Positions 1 to 6,124 of a stretch of 6,188 nt of DNA are shown piece by piece. Location of the stretch: assembly GCA_047635255.1 (NCBI GenBank), contig JBLIIR010000060.1, positions 1 to 6,188 of the forward strand, given 5' to 3'. The stretch is from Porticoccus sp047635255. Its GTDB lineage: Bacteria > Pseudomonadota > Gammaproteobacteria > Pseudomonadales > Porticoccaceae. Numbering within the stretch: position 1 is the first letter of the stretch; every line of letters starts with the position of its first letter. The notes beneath the pieces were generated by a model. That model ran no database searches, was not told the origin of the DNA, and was given only the letters and a program-made list of their open reading frames with translations. The position numbers were made by a program, and so were the translations under genes.

Positions 1-106
1 TTTTACCGGAATATGAGGTCTTGTCAAACATTTCAAGCTGTCCTGGTATATACATAAGAGAGGCATCAACTTAAGATATAAAGCAATATACATTACAGAG
101 GATTAC
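1..106. other. Left-edge region upstream of queD, no complete gene
   Basis: No complete gene is visible. On the plus strand the frame starting at base 3 stays open to a TAA at 72-74 (23 codons, ending ...IREAST). It could be the tail of an upstream gene lying 32 bases before queD. On the minus strand an ATG at 55 opens a frame that runs off the window edge (begins MYIPGQLEMF), with a further in-frame-open ATG at 66 in another register, but neither has a Shine-Dalgarno sequence in front. The two readings are mutually exclusive in most scenarios and neither is recognised. A TTGTCA at 21-26 and TATA-rich bases at 47-52 resemble promoter boxes, but their 20-base spacing is too long. The only firm element is the AGAGGA ribosome-binding site of queD at 97-102. 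Confidence 0.3.
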
Positions 107-463
107 ATGGAAATTTTTAAAGATTTTACTTTTGAGGCTGCCCATTTTCTGCCCAATGTTCCTGATGACCATAAATGCAAAAGGCTGCACGGTCACTCAT
201 ACCATGTGACTATACACATTGAAGGAGAAATAGATCCAACAAATGGTTGGGTAATGGATTTTAGTGAGCTAAAAAAGCATTTCAAACCAATACATGATCA
301 GCTGGATCATCGCTTTTTAAACGACATAAACGGGCTTGAAAACCCCACCAGTGAAAATCTGTCTCGATGGATATGGAAAGAAATGAAGTCAGAATTGCCT
401 GCACTTTGTAAGGTTCAGGTAAGAGAAACTTGTACCTCCGGATGTATATATACGGGTAATTAG
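107..463 (+). CDS. queD: 6-carboxy-5,6,7,8-tetrahydropterin synthase QueD
   Basis: This cytosolic enzyme converts 7,8-dihydroneopterin triphosphate to 6-carboxytetrahydropterin, an early step towards preQ0 and the queuosine base of tRNA. The 118-residue length matches the family (E. coli about 121). Zinc ligands are His13, His28 and His30. Cys24 sits in the C-x3-H-x-H arrangement (Cys24, His28, His30) typical of QueD. The other catalytic residues fit Asp67-His68 (in LDHRFLND) and Glu107 (in VRETCTSG). The substrate-binding PTSENL stretch is at 80-85. This Cys placement argues against the PTPS-III type, which replaces FolB. The ATG at 107 follows an AGAGGA box at 97-102 with 4 bases between, so the start is well supported. 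It is the only plus-strand gene and converges on the epimerase-like gene, with 16 bases between stop codons. No other queuosine gene is in view. The family assignment is confident. Confidence 0.95.
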   Translation: MEIFKDFTFEAAHFLPNVPDDHKCKRLHGHSYHVTIHIEGEIDPTNGWVMDFSELKKHFKPIHDQLDHRFLNDINGLENPTSENLSRWIWKEMKSELPALCKVQVRETCTSGCIYTGN

Positions 464-479
464 TCAGACATCAGGGGAA

Positions 480-1388
480 TTAATTTAATATATGATTCAA
501 GGCTGACTGAATCTTTGGGTGTTGAAACTCGAATCCAGTCTCTAAGGCCTTCCTGGGCACAGCTCGTTGCCCTGTCAGCAGAAGCTCTTGGGCCATTTCG
601 CCAAATACAAGAAGCGCAATAACTGAAGGCATATTAAAAAATACAGGTCTTGATAATGCCTTGCCTAGCGCGCGAGTAAAATCTAAATTGGTTACAGGGT
701 TTGGCGAGCAGGAATTTACACCCCCGACTACACCAACATGATCCATGCAATGAAAAATAAGGTCAATTTGATCGTTTATATGAATCCATGGCATCCATTG
801 CTTACCGTCTCCCATCCTTCCACCTAGGCCGGCCTTAAATGGCGGCACCATACGGGAAAGAGCGCCCTCTCCGTTGCCCAAAACTATACCAGTACGAAGA
901 TAGCAGACCCGAGACCCTAGCTTATCGAATTTTAAGGCGCTATCCTCCCATTTAGAACACAGATCATGACTATAACCCTCACAGAAAGGAGTCTCTTCAT
1001 CAAAAACTTTATCCCCGCCATGACCATAATATCCGACCGCGGAACCGCTAATGACAACTTCAGGCACTAAATTCCTATCACTAAAGTATTTAAACAAATT
1101 ATTGGTGACGTCAACTCGACTATCAATAAATTTCTGCTTAAGGCTCTTCGTCCACCTGCTAGAAACCAGTGACTCGCCAGCTAAATTCAAAATACAGTGG
1201 ATATTTTGACTTTCTGGTAATTCCTCCAAACTTTCTATGACCTTAACTTCAGGCAAACAGGTTTTAGCATTGCTGGCATTTCTAGACAATGCAATTATGG
1301 TGTAACCCTTTCTTACTGCTGATGCGCAAAAATTTCTTCCAATAAAGCCTGTAGCTCCCGTTACCAATATTGTTTTTTTTTCTATCAT
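480..1388 (-). CDS. TIGR01777 (YfcH-like) NAD(P)-dependent epimerase family protein
   Basis: This is an extended short-chain dehydrogenase-like protein of the TIGR01777/YfcH family. The reaction and substrate are unknown for the family; some database entries call it a SulA-like cell-division inhibitor, which is not supported here. Numbering from the ATG at 1388 gives 302 residues, close to the usual length of about 300. The N-terminal Rossmann motif G-x-x-G-x-x-G is at Gly11, Gly14 and Gly17. NLAGE follows at 68-72, SGSAVGYYG at 114-122, a C-x-x-W-E segment at 144-148 (in place of the classical Y-x-x-x-K), and RTGIVLG at 165-171. The C-terminal third (about 250-297, with QRAVPRKALETGF) is the DUF1731 tail diagnostic of this family. 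A TTG at 1400 would add four residues, but the ATG is preferred because GGTG lies 6 bases upstream. manB ends 57 bases upstream on the same strand, so co-transcription is possible. Family call is sure; function is not. Confidence 0.88.
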   Translation of the reverse strand: MIEKKTILVTGATGFIGRNFCASAVRKGYTIIALSRNASNAKTCLPEVKVIESLEELPESQNIHCILNLAGESLVSSRWTKSLKQKFIDSRVDVTNNLFKYFSDRNLVPEVVISGSAVGYYGHGGDKVFDEETPFCEGYSHDLCSKWEDSALKFDKLGSRVCYLRTGIVLGNGEGALSRMVPPFKAGLGGRMGDGKQWMPWIHINDQIDLIFHCMDHVGVVGGVNSCSPNPVTNLDFTRALGKALSRPVFFNMPSVIALLVFGEMAQELLLTGQRAVPRKALETGFEFQHPKIQSALNHILN

Positions 1389-1425
1389 TGAGTGCACCAA
1401 GATAAGTCAGCTAGTAAATTAAAAC

Positions 1426-1448
1426 TTATGTTACATAATAGCATGCTA
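1426..1448. repeat. Two adjacent short palindromes between manB and the epimerase gene
   Basis: Bases 1426-1438 read TTATGTTACATAA, two perfect 6-base inverted arms around one central base. Immediately next to it, 1439-1448 read TAGCATGCTA, a perfect 10-base palindrome that contains the manB stop codon (1446-1448). The pair ends 38 bases upstream of the epimerase ATG on the minus strand. It could be an operator or simply chance in AT-rich DNA. No T-tract follows on either strand, so it is not an intrinsic terminator. Confidence 0.3.
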
Positions 1449-2789
1449 CAAAAAACGTAAAATTTCTTCGGTTTTAGATCTCATTAACTCACCAGTGATA
1501 GCCTCAACATTTAGTCTTACAACAGGCTCCGTATTGCTGCTTCTAAGATTAAACCTCCATCCCTCAAAAACCATACTTAACCCATCAAAATGATCTACCT
1601 CGACAGCCTTTTTATTATAGAAAATTTCCAAATCGCTTAGCTTTCCGGCTACATCTTTTATTTCACGATTAATCTCACCAGAGCAAGGGTATTGCTCCAT
1701 TCTTGATTTTACCATTGAAGATAAATTCTTACCTGAAACACTCAGCAGTTCAGCTGCTAGCAACCAAGGAATCATCCCGCTATCGCAATAAAAGAAATCA
1801 CGAAAATAATGGTGTGCGCTCATTTCGCCACCATAAATCGCATCCTCCTTGCGCATTGTTTGTTTCATAAATGAATGTCCGCATTTGCTTTGCACTGGCG
1901 TACCACTAAAATCCTTACATATAGCCTGGGTGTTCCAAAACAAACGAGGATCATGAATAATTTTTTCATTTGGAAGTTTGCGCAAAAAAGCTTCTGCTAA
2001 CAGACCAACCACATAATATCCTTCGATAAACTCTCCAGATTCATCAAACAAAAAACAACGATCAAAATCACCATCCCAGGCTATACCAAAATCTGCTTTA
2101 TGCTTCCTTATCGCATTAGTTGTATGGAATCTATTTTCAAGCAAAAGGGGATTTGGTATTCCGTTTGGAAAGGTGTCATCTGGTTCATGATGAATCTTAA
2201 TAAATTCAAAAGGTAGGTGGGGCTCCAGAGCATCTAAAACTTTTCCAGCGCCGCCATTACCAGAATTTATAACAATTTTTAGTGGCTTTAATTTAGAGTC
2301 ATCAATATAGGTGAGCAAATGAGCAACATAAGCGACAGAACAGCTTGTTTTCTTATAGGATCCACGAGTATCGCCCTCAGGAGCAAGAAATATGCCTTCT
2401 TCGGCTATTTTTTGAATATCCAGCAATCCGGTATCGCTGCCCACAGGTTTAGAGTGTTCCCTGACAAGCTTCAATCCGTTGTAGTCTATTGGGTTATGGC
2501 TAGCTGTCACCATAATGCCACCATCTATTCCAAAATAATTTGTAGCAAAATAAATTTCCTCTGTGCCACAAAGTCCGATATCTATAACATGAACCCCTTC
2601 GTCTCTCAGGCCATCAGTAAGAGCAGATTTTAAGGTGACGCTTGAGCTTCTAACATCCCCTCCCACAACCACTGTTGCTGGAGACAACCAGCGAGCATAA
2701 GCCCTACCAATTCGATAAACTATTTTTGGCGTCAGCTCATCATCTAGTTTTCCCCGAATATCGTATGCTTTAAAGCAATCTATTTTCAT
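1446..2789 (-). CDS. manB: Phosphomannomutase, ManB/CpsG type
   Basis: This cytosolic alpha-D-phosphohexomutase interconverts mannose-6-phosphate and mannose-1-phosphate, feeding GDP-mannose for capsule, O-antigen or exopolysaccharide. The 447 residues (E. coli CpsG/ManB about 456) align by eye with that protein from the start (CFKAYDIRGKL at 5-15) to the end. The four active-site loops are all intact: the phosphoserine loop TASHNP with Ser97, the Mg-binding DGDFDR at 239-244, the sugar-recognition GGEMSAHH at 320-327, and the phosphate-binding RSSNTEP at 416-422. Detailed identity in stretches such as GGDVR, GTEEIYFAT and EGYYVVGLLAEAFL favours the CpsG/ManB branch over AlgC or GlmM. The ATG at 2789 has a weak GGA about 6 bases upstream. 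No GDP-mannose pyrophosphorylase (manC) or glycosyltransferase gene is in the window, so it stands alone here. Some relatives also act on glucose phosphates; this cannot be excluded. Confidence 0.94.
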   Translation of the reverse strand: MKIDCFKAYDIRGKLDDELTPKIVYRIGRAYARWLSPATVVVGGDVRSSSVTLKSALTDGLRDEGVHVIDIGLCGTEEIYFATNYFGIDGGIMVTASHNPIDYNGLKLVREHSKPVGSDTGLLDIQKIAEEGIFLAPEGDTRGSYKKTSCSVAYVAHLLTYIDDSKLKPLKIVINSGNGGAGKVLDALEPHLPFEFIKIHHEPDDTFPNGIPNPLLLENRFHTTNAIRKHKADFGIAWDGDFDRCFLFDESGEFIEGYYVVGLLAEAFLRKLPNEKIIHDPRLFWNTQAICKDFSGTPVQSKCGHSFMKQTMRKEDAIYGGEMSAHHYFRDFFYCDSGMIPWLLAAELLSVSGKNLSSMVKSRMEQYPCSGEINREIKDVAGKLSDLEIFYNKKAVEVDHFDGLSMVFEGWRFNLRSSNTEPVVRLNVEAITGELMRSKTEEILRFL

Positions 2790-2921
2790 AGGTAATCCGA
2801 AAAATAATTATCTAGTCATTTTATCTTATTCCAAATAAACGCGCTGCATCCAAAAATACAACCAACGGGACTAAAGCTAAAAAAATATAGCCAGTTTCAA
2901 TAAGCAGATATTATTAGAAAT

Positions 2922-2998
2922 TGGTCGGGGCGGCCGGATTTGAACCGACGACCACTACACCCCCAGTGTAGTGCGCTACCAGGCTGCGCTACGCCCCG
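2922..2998 (-). tRNA. tRNA-Pro (anticodon GGG)
   Basis: A 77-base cloverleaf can be folded by hand. The 7-bp acceptor stem is CGGGGCG with CGCCCCG, followed by discriminator A and an encoded CCA (2922-2924). The D-arm stem is GCGC/GCGC around AGCCTGGTA. The anticodon stem is CTACA/TGTAG with the 7-base loop CTGGGGG, giving anticodon GGG at 2962-2964, which reads proline CCC/CCU codons. The variable loop is 5 bases and the T-arm is GTCGG/CCGGC with loop TTCAAAT. It lies between the merR gene (102 bases upstream) and manB (132 bases downstream). Downstream there is a T7 run at 2885-2879 but no GC-rich hairpin before it, so the transcript end is unclear. A second copy of the tRNA 3' end, which an integrated element would leave, is not seen in this window. 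Confidence 0.97.
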
Positions 2999-3022
2999 AT
3001 ATTAAACCTAGAATGGGCGCAC

Positions 3023-3050
3023 ATAATACAGAACGAGCAATGCAATTCAA
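3023..3050 (-). promoter_or_regulatory. Likely sigma-70 promoter of tRNA-Pro
   Basis: On the minus strand a -35 box TTGAAT (3050-3045) and a -10 box TATTAT (3028-3023) are separated by 16 bases. The following bases GTGCGCCC (3022-3015) form a GC-rich discriminator typical of stable-RNA promoters under growth-rate and stringent control. Transcription would start near 3016, about 18 bases before the mature tRNA 5' end, leaving a short leader for RNase P to remove. This is predicted from sequence only. Confidence 0.6.
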
Positions 3051-3100
3051 GATGCCTTTACTATTTAGACTTTTTTAAATTTAATCTAGCGTCTATTAGG

Positions 3101-3457
3101 CTAGCTTTTGAGGTCTTGGAGGAGTGATTCAAGTTCGCTAACTGTTTGATCAATAACTTGTCGAGTTTGTGTCGCATCTTCTTTTGCTTCTCCGCCTGCT
3201 AATTTCTGGCGAGCCCCATCAATAGTAAAGCCTTGCTGGTAAAGCAGCGAGCGTATTTGACGAATCATTATTACATCTTGACGCTGATAATAGCGTCGAT
3301 TACCACGCCTCTTAAGAGGATTAAGACTAGGAAATTCTTGCTCCCAGTATCGCAATACGTGGGGCTTAACTTCACAAAGACTACCAGCCTCACCTATAGT
3401 GAAATAATTTTTACTAGGTATAGGCGGCAACTGCTCACTGCTAACTGATTCCAACAT
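3101..3457 (-). CDS. MerR-family transcriptional regulator, short form without effector domain
   Basis: This is a small DNA-binding protein of the MerR family, 118 residues from the ATG at 3457. The winged helix-turn-helix spans about 18-62: YFTIGEAGSLCEV begins the HTH, HVLRYWEQEF forms the second part, and the wing is RRGNRRYY (50-57). Dimerisation would use the helical tail at about 97-117 (VIDQTVSELESLLQDLK). There is no metal-binding Cys cluster and no ligand-binding domain, so the signal, if any, is unknown. It is the conserved gene found next to ihfA in many gammaproteobacteria (PA2737 in Pseudomonas, from memory). Its start overlaps the ihfA end by 17 bases, suggesting translational coupling. 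A TTG at 3466 would extend it by three residues, but it lacks a ribosome-binding site and remembered homologues begin near MLE. An AAGGA box (3463-3459) sits only 1 base before the ATG, so the exact start is uncertain. Confidence 0.88.
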   Translation of the reverse strand: MLESVSSEQLPPIPSKNYFTIGEAGSLCEVKPHVLRYWEQEFPSLNPLKRRGNRRYYQRQDVIMIRQIRSLLYQQGFTIDGARQKLAGGEAKEDATQTRQVIDQTVSELESLLQDLKS

Positions 3458-3740
3458 ATCCTTCAACTCGGGATTTTAATTTTTGTCCTGACTTAAATGT
3501 GACGACTCGTCTGGCAGAAACAGCAACTGATTCTCCTGTCTTAGGGTTGCGTCCTGGGCGACTTTTTTTATCACGAATATCAAAATTTCCAAAGCCAGAC
3601 AACTTCACCTCTTTATTTTTTTCTAAAGATGATCTGATTTCCTCAAAAAATAACTCCACCATTTCCTTGGCCTCCCTTTTATTTAAACCAAGCTCATTGA
3701 AGAGCATATCTGCAAGGTCAGCTTTAGTTAATGCTGTCAT
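3441..3740 (-). CDS. ihfA: Integration host factor subunit alpha
   Basis: This is the alpha subunit of IHF, which pairs with IhfB to bend DNA sharply at specific sites in transcription, replication and recombination. It has 99 residues, the same length as E. coli IhfA, and strong similarity throughout. The N-terminal helices (about 3-41, with GLNKREAKEMVELFFEEI) form the dimer body. KLSGFGNFDIRDK (46-58) leads into the DNA-contacting arm RPGRNPKTGE (61-70), where Pro66 corresponds to the intercalating proline. ARRVVTF and GQKLKSRVE complete the fold. The VELFFEEIR stretch and the RPGRNPKTGE arm favour alpha over IhfB or HU. The ATG at 3740 overlaps the pheT TAA by one base (TAATG) and has an AGGGA ribosome-binding site at 3751-3747, 6 bases upstream. 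Position after pheT is the standard gammaproteobacterial arrangement. In E. coli, IHF also regulates its own operon; no such site was identified here. Confidence 0.97.
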   Translation of the reverse strand: MTALTKADLADMLFNELGLNKREAKEMVELFFEEIRSSLEKNKEVKLSGFGNFDIRDKKSRPGRNPKTGESVAVSARRVVTFKSGQKLKSRVEGYVGIS

Positions 3741-6124
3741 TATTGATCCCTAAGAATTCCTGAAAATTTTACTTCTATAGCTCTTGCAATTGAAGCAACA
3801 GATTGATTTATCTCACTATCCTCTAGGGTGCGGGAAGTATCCCTAAAGGTCAAGCCCAAGGCAATACTTTTATTGTCAGCCTTGATACCTTTTCCTTTAT
3901 AAACATCAAATATTTTTATATCTACGAGTATTTTCCCTGCCTCATCCCTTACGGTCTTACATAAATCTCCCGCTGCAACATCTTCATGGACAATAAATGC
4001 CAAATCTCTTCTCACCTCAGGAAATTTGCTCACTCCAACAAACCGAGGTAGCTTATCTTCAAGAATTGACTGCAGATCTATTTCAAATACAAAAATAGCT
4101 TGCGTGAGACCTAATATTTTTTGGACCGCAGGATGAACTTGTCCCAACCAGCCAACCAAGCCCCCGTTACGTCTTATCTGTGCGCACTGCCCAGGATGTA
4201 GACAAGGATGCTGCCCTTTGATGAATTCGAACTGCTCTGAGGCAGTATGAGGGCTCAATAATGACTGCACATCTCCTTTTAAATCAAAAAAATCTACCAA
4301 CTCTGCATTAGTGTGCCAGTTTTCTGGCATACGCTGTCCAGTGATGGCGCCAGCTATCATGGACTCTTGCTTTAAGCCGCTATCGCTAGGAGAAAAAATG
4401 AGCCCAGTTTCAAATAAACGAATCCTGCTTTGCTGTCGATTCAGGTTATGCCGGATAGCAGGCAACAAACCAGACCATAGCGTTGTTCTCATCACAGACA
4501 TATCACTAGAAATAGGGTTAACTAAAGAGACCGCTTCAGCGTCAGGTGTAAGTTGACGCTGTATTTCAGGGTCAACAAAGCAATATGTTATTGCCTCGTG
4601 GTAACCACGAGCTATTAGTTGATTCCTTAAGCCTGGTAGCTCGCGTCGAGTCTCTAAAAAGCTTGTTATCGGAAGCCGAGCTGAGGGTGTGGCGACTGGT
4701 AAGTTCTCATAGCCATAGATTCTAGCCACCTCCTCAATCAGGTCAGCCTCAAGAGAAAGGTCAAAACGCCAACTGGGTGGACTGCAGTGCCAACCAATCC
4801 CTGGTATTTCTCTTGCAGTCAGTCCGAGCCTATTAAGTATGTCCTCGACTTGGCTGCCTTCAATGGCCAGACCTAGCTGTTGTTCAAGTCTAGCATGCCT
4901 TAAAGTAATTTCAGTTTTTTGAAAAAGATCAGCTTTGTTTTCAACAATGGAAATAGGGCCAGCTCTACCTCCAACAATCTCCAGCAATAGGGCCGTGGCA
5001 CGCTCAATAGCAACCTCTTGCAACCTTGGGTCCACTCCACGTTCAAACCTGTGTGAAGCGTCTGTATGCTTACCATAAGCTCGAGAACGGCCAGATATAA
5101 CAATTGGGTTGAAATAAGCACTCTCGAGAAAAATATTACAAGTGTTTGGGTTTACTGCCGTATTGTCACTACCCATAATTCCAGCCATGGCTACAACTTT
5201 ATCTTTATCGGCAACGACGAGGGTATCGGGAGTTAATACTACCTTGGAGCCATCCAGTAAACTTAGCATCTCTCCCTTTTCAGCCATCCGGACCAAGATC
5301 CCTCCATTAAGCTTATCTAAATCAAAAGCATGCATGGGCTGCCCTAGCTCAAGCATGACATAATTTGTAATATCTACGACTGCATCTATACTACGCAGCC
5401 CGCTTCGCCTAAGTTTTTCCTGAAGCCATAATGGTGAACTTGCAGTCATATCTACATTTTTTATAACCCTTCCCGCATAGCGTGAGCAGGCCTCACTCTC
5501 ATCCACCTGGATAGGAAAAGTATCATTAACGCTTGCGCTAACAGACGAAAAACAAGGCTCGGAAAAAGGAACTAAATTTAATACCGCGGCTTCACGAGCA
5601 ATACCTCGCACACTAAGGCAGTCGCCTCTGTTGGGGGTAAGGTCTATATCAATAATTCTATCATTCAGTTTTAAGTAGTCGCGAAGATTTAGGCCTACAG
5701 GGGCATCTAAAGGCAGCTCTAGTAGACCCTTAGATTTATCAGACAGGCCTAACTCATCAGCACCACAAAGCATTCCAAATGACTCAACATCACGAAGTTT
5801 AGCCAGTTTTATCTTAACGCTACCGGGAAGCCTAGCGCCAACAATAGCAAAAGGAACTTTTATCCCTTGACGTACATTGGCTGCACCACAAACAACCTGT
5901 GTAACAGCTTCCGACTTGATTGAAACTTGGCATATTTTGAGATTGCCAGCACCAGGATGCGGCTCTACCGACAAAACATGGCCAACTAACACATTTTGAA
6001 AATCAGGGGCAGCGTCTTCAACAGCATCAACCTCCAATCCAGCCATAGTTAGCTGGGAAATTAACTCTTCTGTATTGACAGGAAGATCAACCCATTCTCG
6101 TAACCAAGATTCACTCAATTTCAT
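3740..6124 (-). CDS. pheT: Phenylalanyl-tRNA synthetase beta subunit
   Basis: This is the large chain of the (alpha-beta)2 enzyme that charges tRNA-Phe in the cytosol; the alpha chain (PheS) holds the aminoacylation site. At 794 residues it matches E. coli PheT (795). Domains in order are the EMAP/OB tRNA-binding fold (about 39-150, with VVCGAANV and GMLCGADELGL), the B3/B4 editing domain (about 210-385), B5 (about 402-473, with SWRFDL), a catalytic-like core (about 490-690) and the C-terminal FDX-ACB anticodon-binding domain (about 700-793, with FPEVRRDLAF). His265, Glu334, Thr354 and Ala356 match the editing-pocket positions I recall for E. coli, so removal of mischarged tyrosine is probably intact. 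Asp455, Asp461, Glu464 and Glu465 match the Mg-binding set. The ATG at 6124 has only a weak AGG 10 bases upstream. It is first of the pheT-ihfA-merR cluster visible here; pheS is not in the window. Confidence 0.97.
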   Translation of the reverse strand: MKLSESWLREWVDLPVNTEELISQLTMAGLEVDAVEDAAPDFQNVLVGHVLSVEPHPGAGNLKICQVSIKSEAVTQVVCGAANVRQGIKVPFAIVGARLPGSVKIKLAKLRDVESFGMLCGADELGLSDKSKGLLELPLDAPVGLNLRDYLKLNDRIIDIDLTPNRGDCLSVRGIAREAAVLNLVPFSEPCFSSVSASVNDTFPIQVDESEACSRYAGRVIKNVDMTASSPLWLQEKLRRSGLRSIDAVVDITNYVMLELGQPMHAFDLDKLNGGILVRMAEKGEMLSLLDGSKVVLTPDTLVVADKDKVVAMAGIMGSDNTAVNPNTCNIFLESAYFNPIVISGRSRAYGKHTDASHRFERGVDPRLQEVAIERATALLLEIVGGRAGPISIVENKADLFQKTEITLRHARLEQQLGLAIEGSQVEDILNRLGLTAREIPGIGWHCSPPSWRFDLSLEADLIEEVARIYGYENLPVATPSARLPITSFLETRRELPGLRNQLIARGYHEAITYCFVDPEIQRQLTPDAEAVSLVNPISSDMSVMRTTLWSGLLPAIRHNLNRQQSRIRLFETGLIFSPSDSGLKQESMIAGAITGQRMPENWHTNAELVDFFDLKGDVQSLLSPHTASEQFEFIKGQHPCLHPGQCAQIRRNGGLVGWLGQVHPAVQKILGLTQAIFVFEIDLQSILEDKLPRFVGVSKFPEVRRDLAFIVHEDVAAGDLCKTVRDEAGKILVDIKIFDVYKGKGIKADNKSIALGLTFRDTSRTLEDSEINQSVASIARAIEVKFSGILRDQ

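Noticed and set aside
444..453. Palindrome GTATATATAC at the end of queD
   Set aside because: It is a simple TA-repeat palindrome within conserved-length coding sequence and is expected by chance.
2319..2633. Plus-strand open frame of 104 codons
   Set aside because: It lies wholly antisense to manB, whose conserved motifs cover the same bases; the translation resembles nothing and has no clear ribosome-binding site.
2879..2921. Possible intrinsic terminator of tRNA-Pro (T7 run on the minus strand)
   Set aside because: The T run is real, but only a weak 5-6 bp AT stem lies upstream and it is not adjacent to the T run, so a hairpin terminator is not supported.
2922..2998. tRNA-Pro as an attachment site for an integrated element
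   Set aside because: There is no integrase gene, no second copy of the tRNA 3' end, and the neighbouring genes are ordinary chromosomal genes.
3086..3104. Hairpin after merR: CTAGC and GCTAG around a 9-base loop
   Set aside because: The stem is only 5 bp, overlaps the merR stop, and is not followed by a T-tract on the minus strand.
3233..3753. Plus-strand open frames opposite merR and ihfA
   Set aside because: They mirror two well-conserved genes and their translations are low in recognisable motifs.
3765..3800. Possible ihfA promoter inside the end of pheT (TTCAAT, 17 bases, TAAAAT on the minus strand)
   Set aside because: The match is weak and lies in AT-rich coding sequence; E. coli ihfA does have an internal promoter, but these boxes alone cannot support one here.
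4311..5363. Short open frames inside pheT on both strands
   Set aside because: All fall inside the continuous, full-length PheT frame with intact domains; they are out-of-frame shadows.
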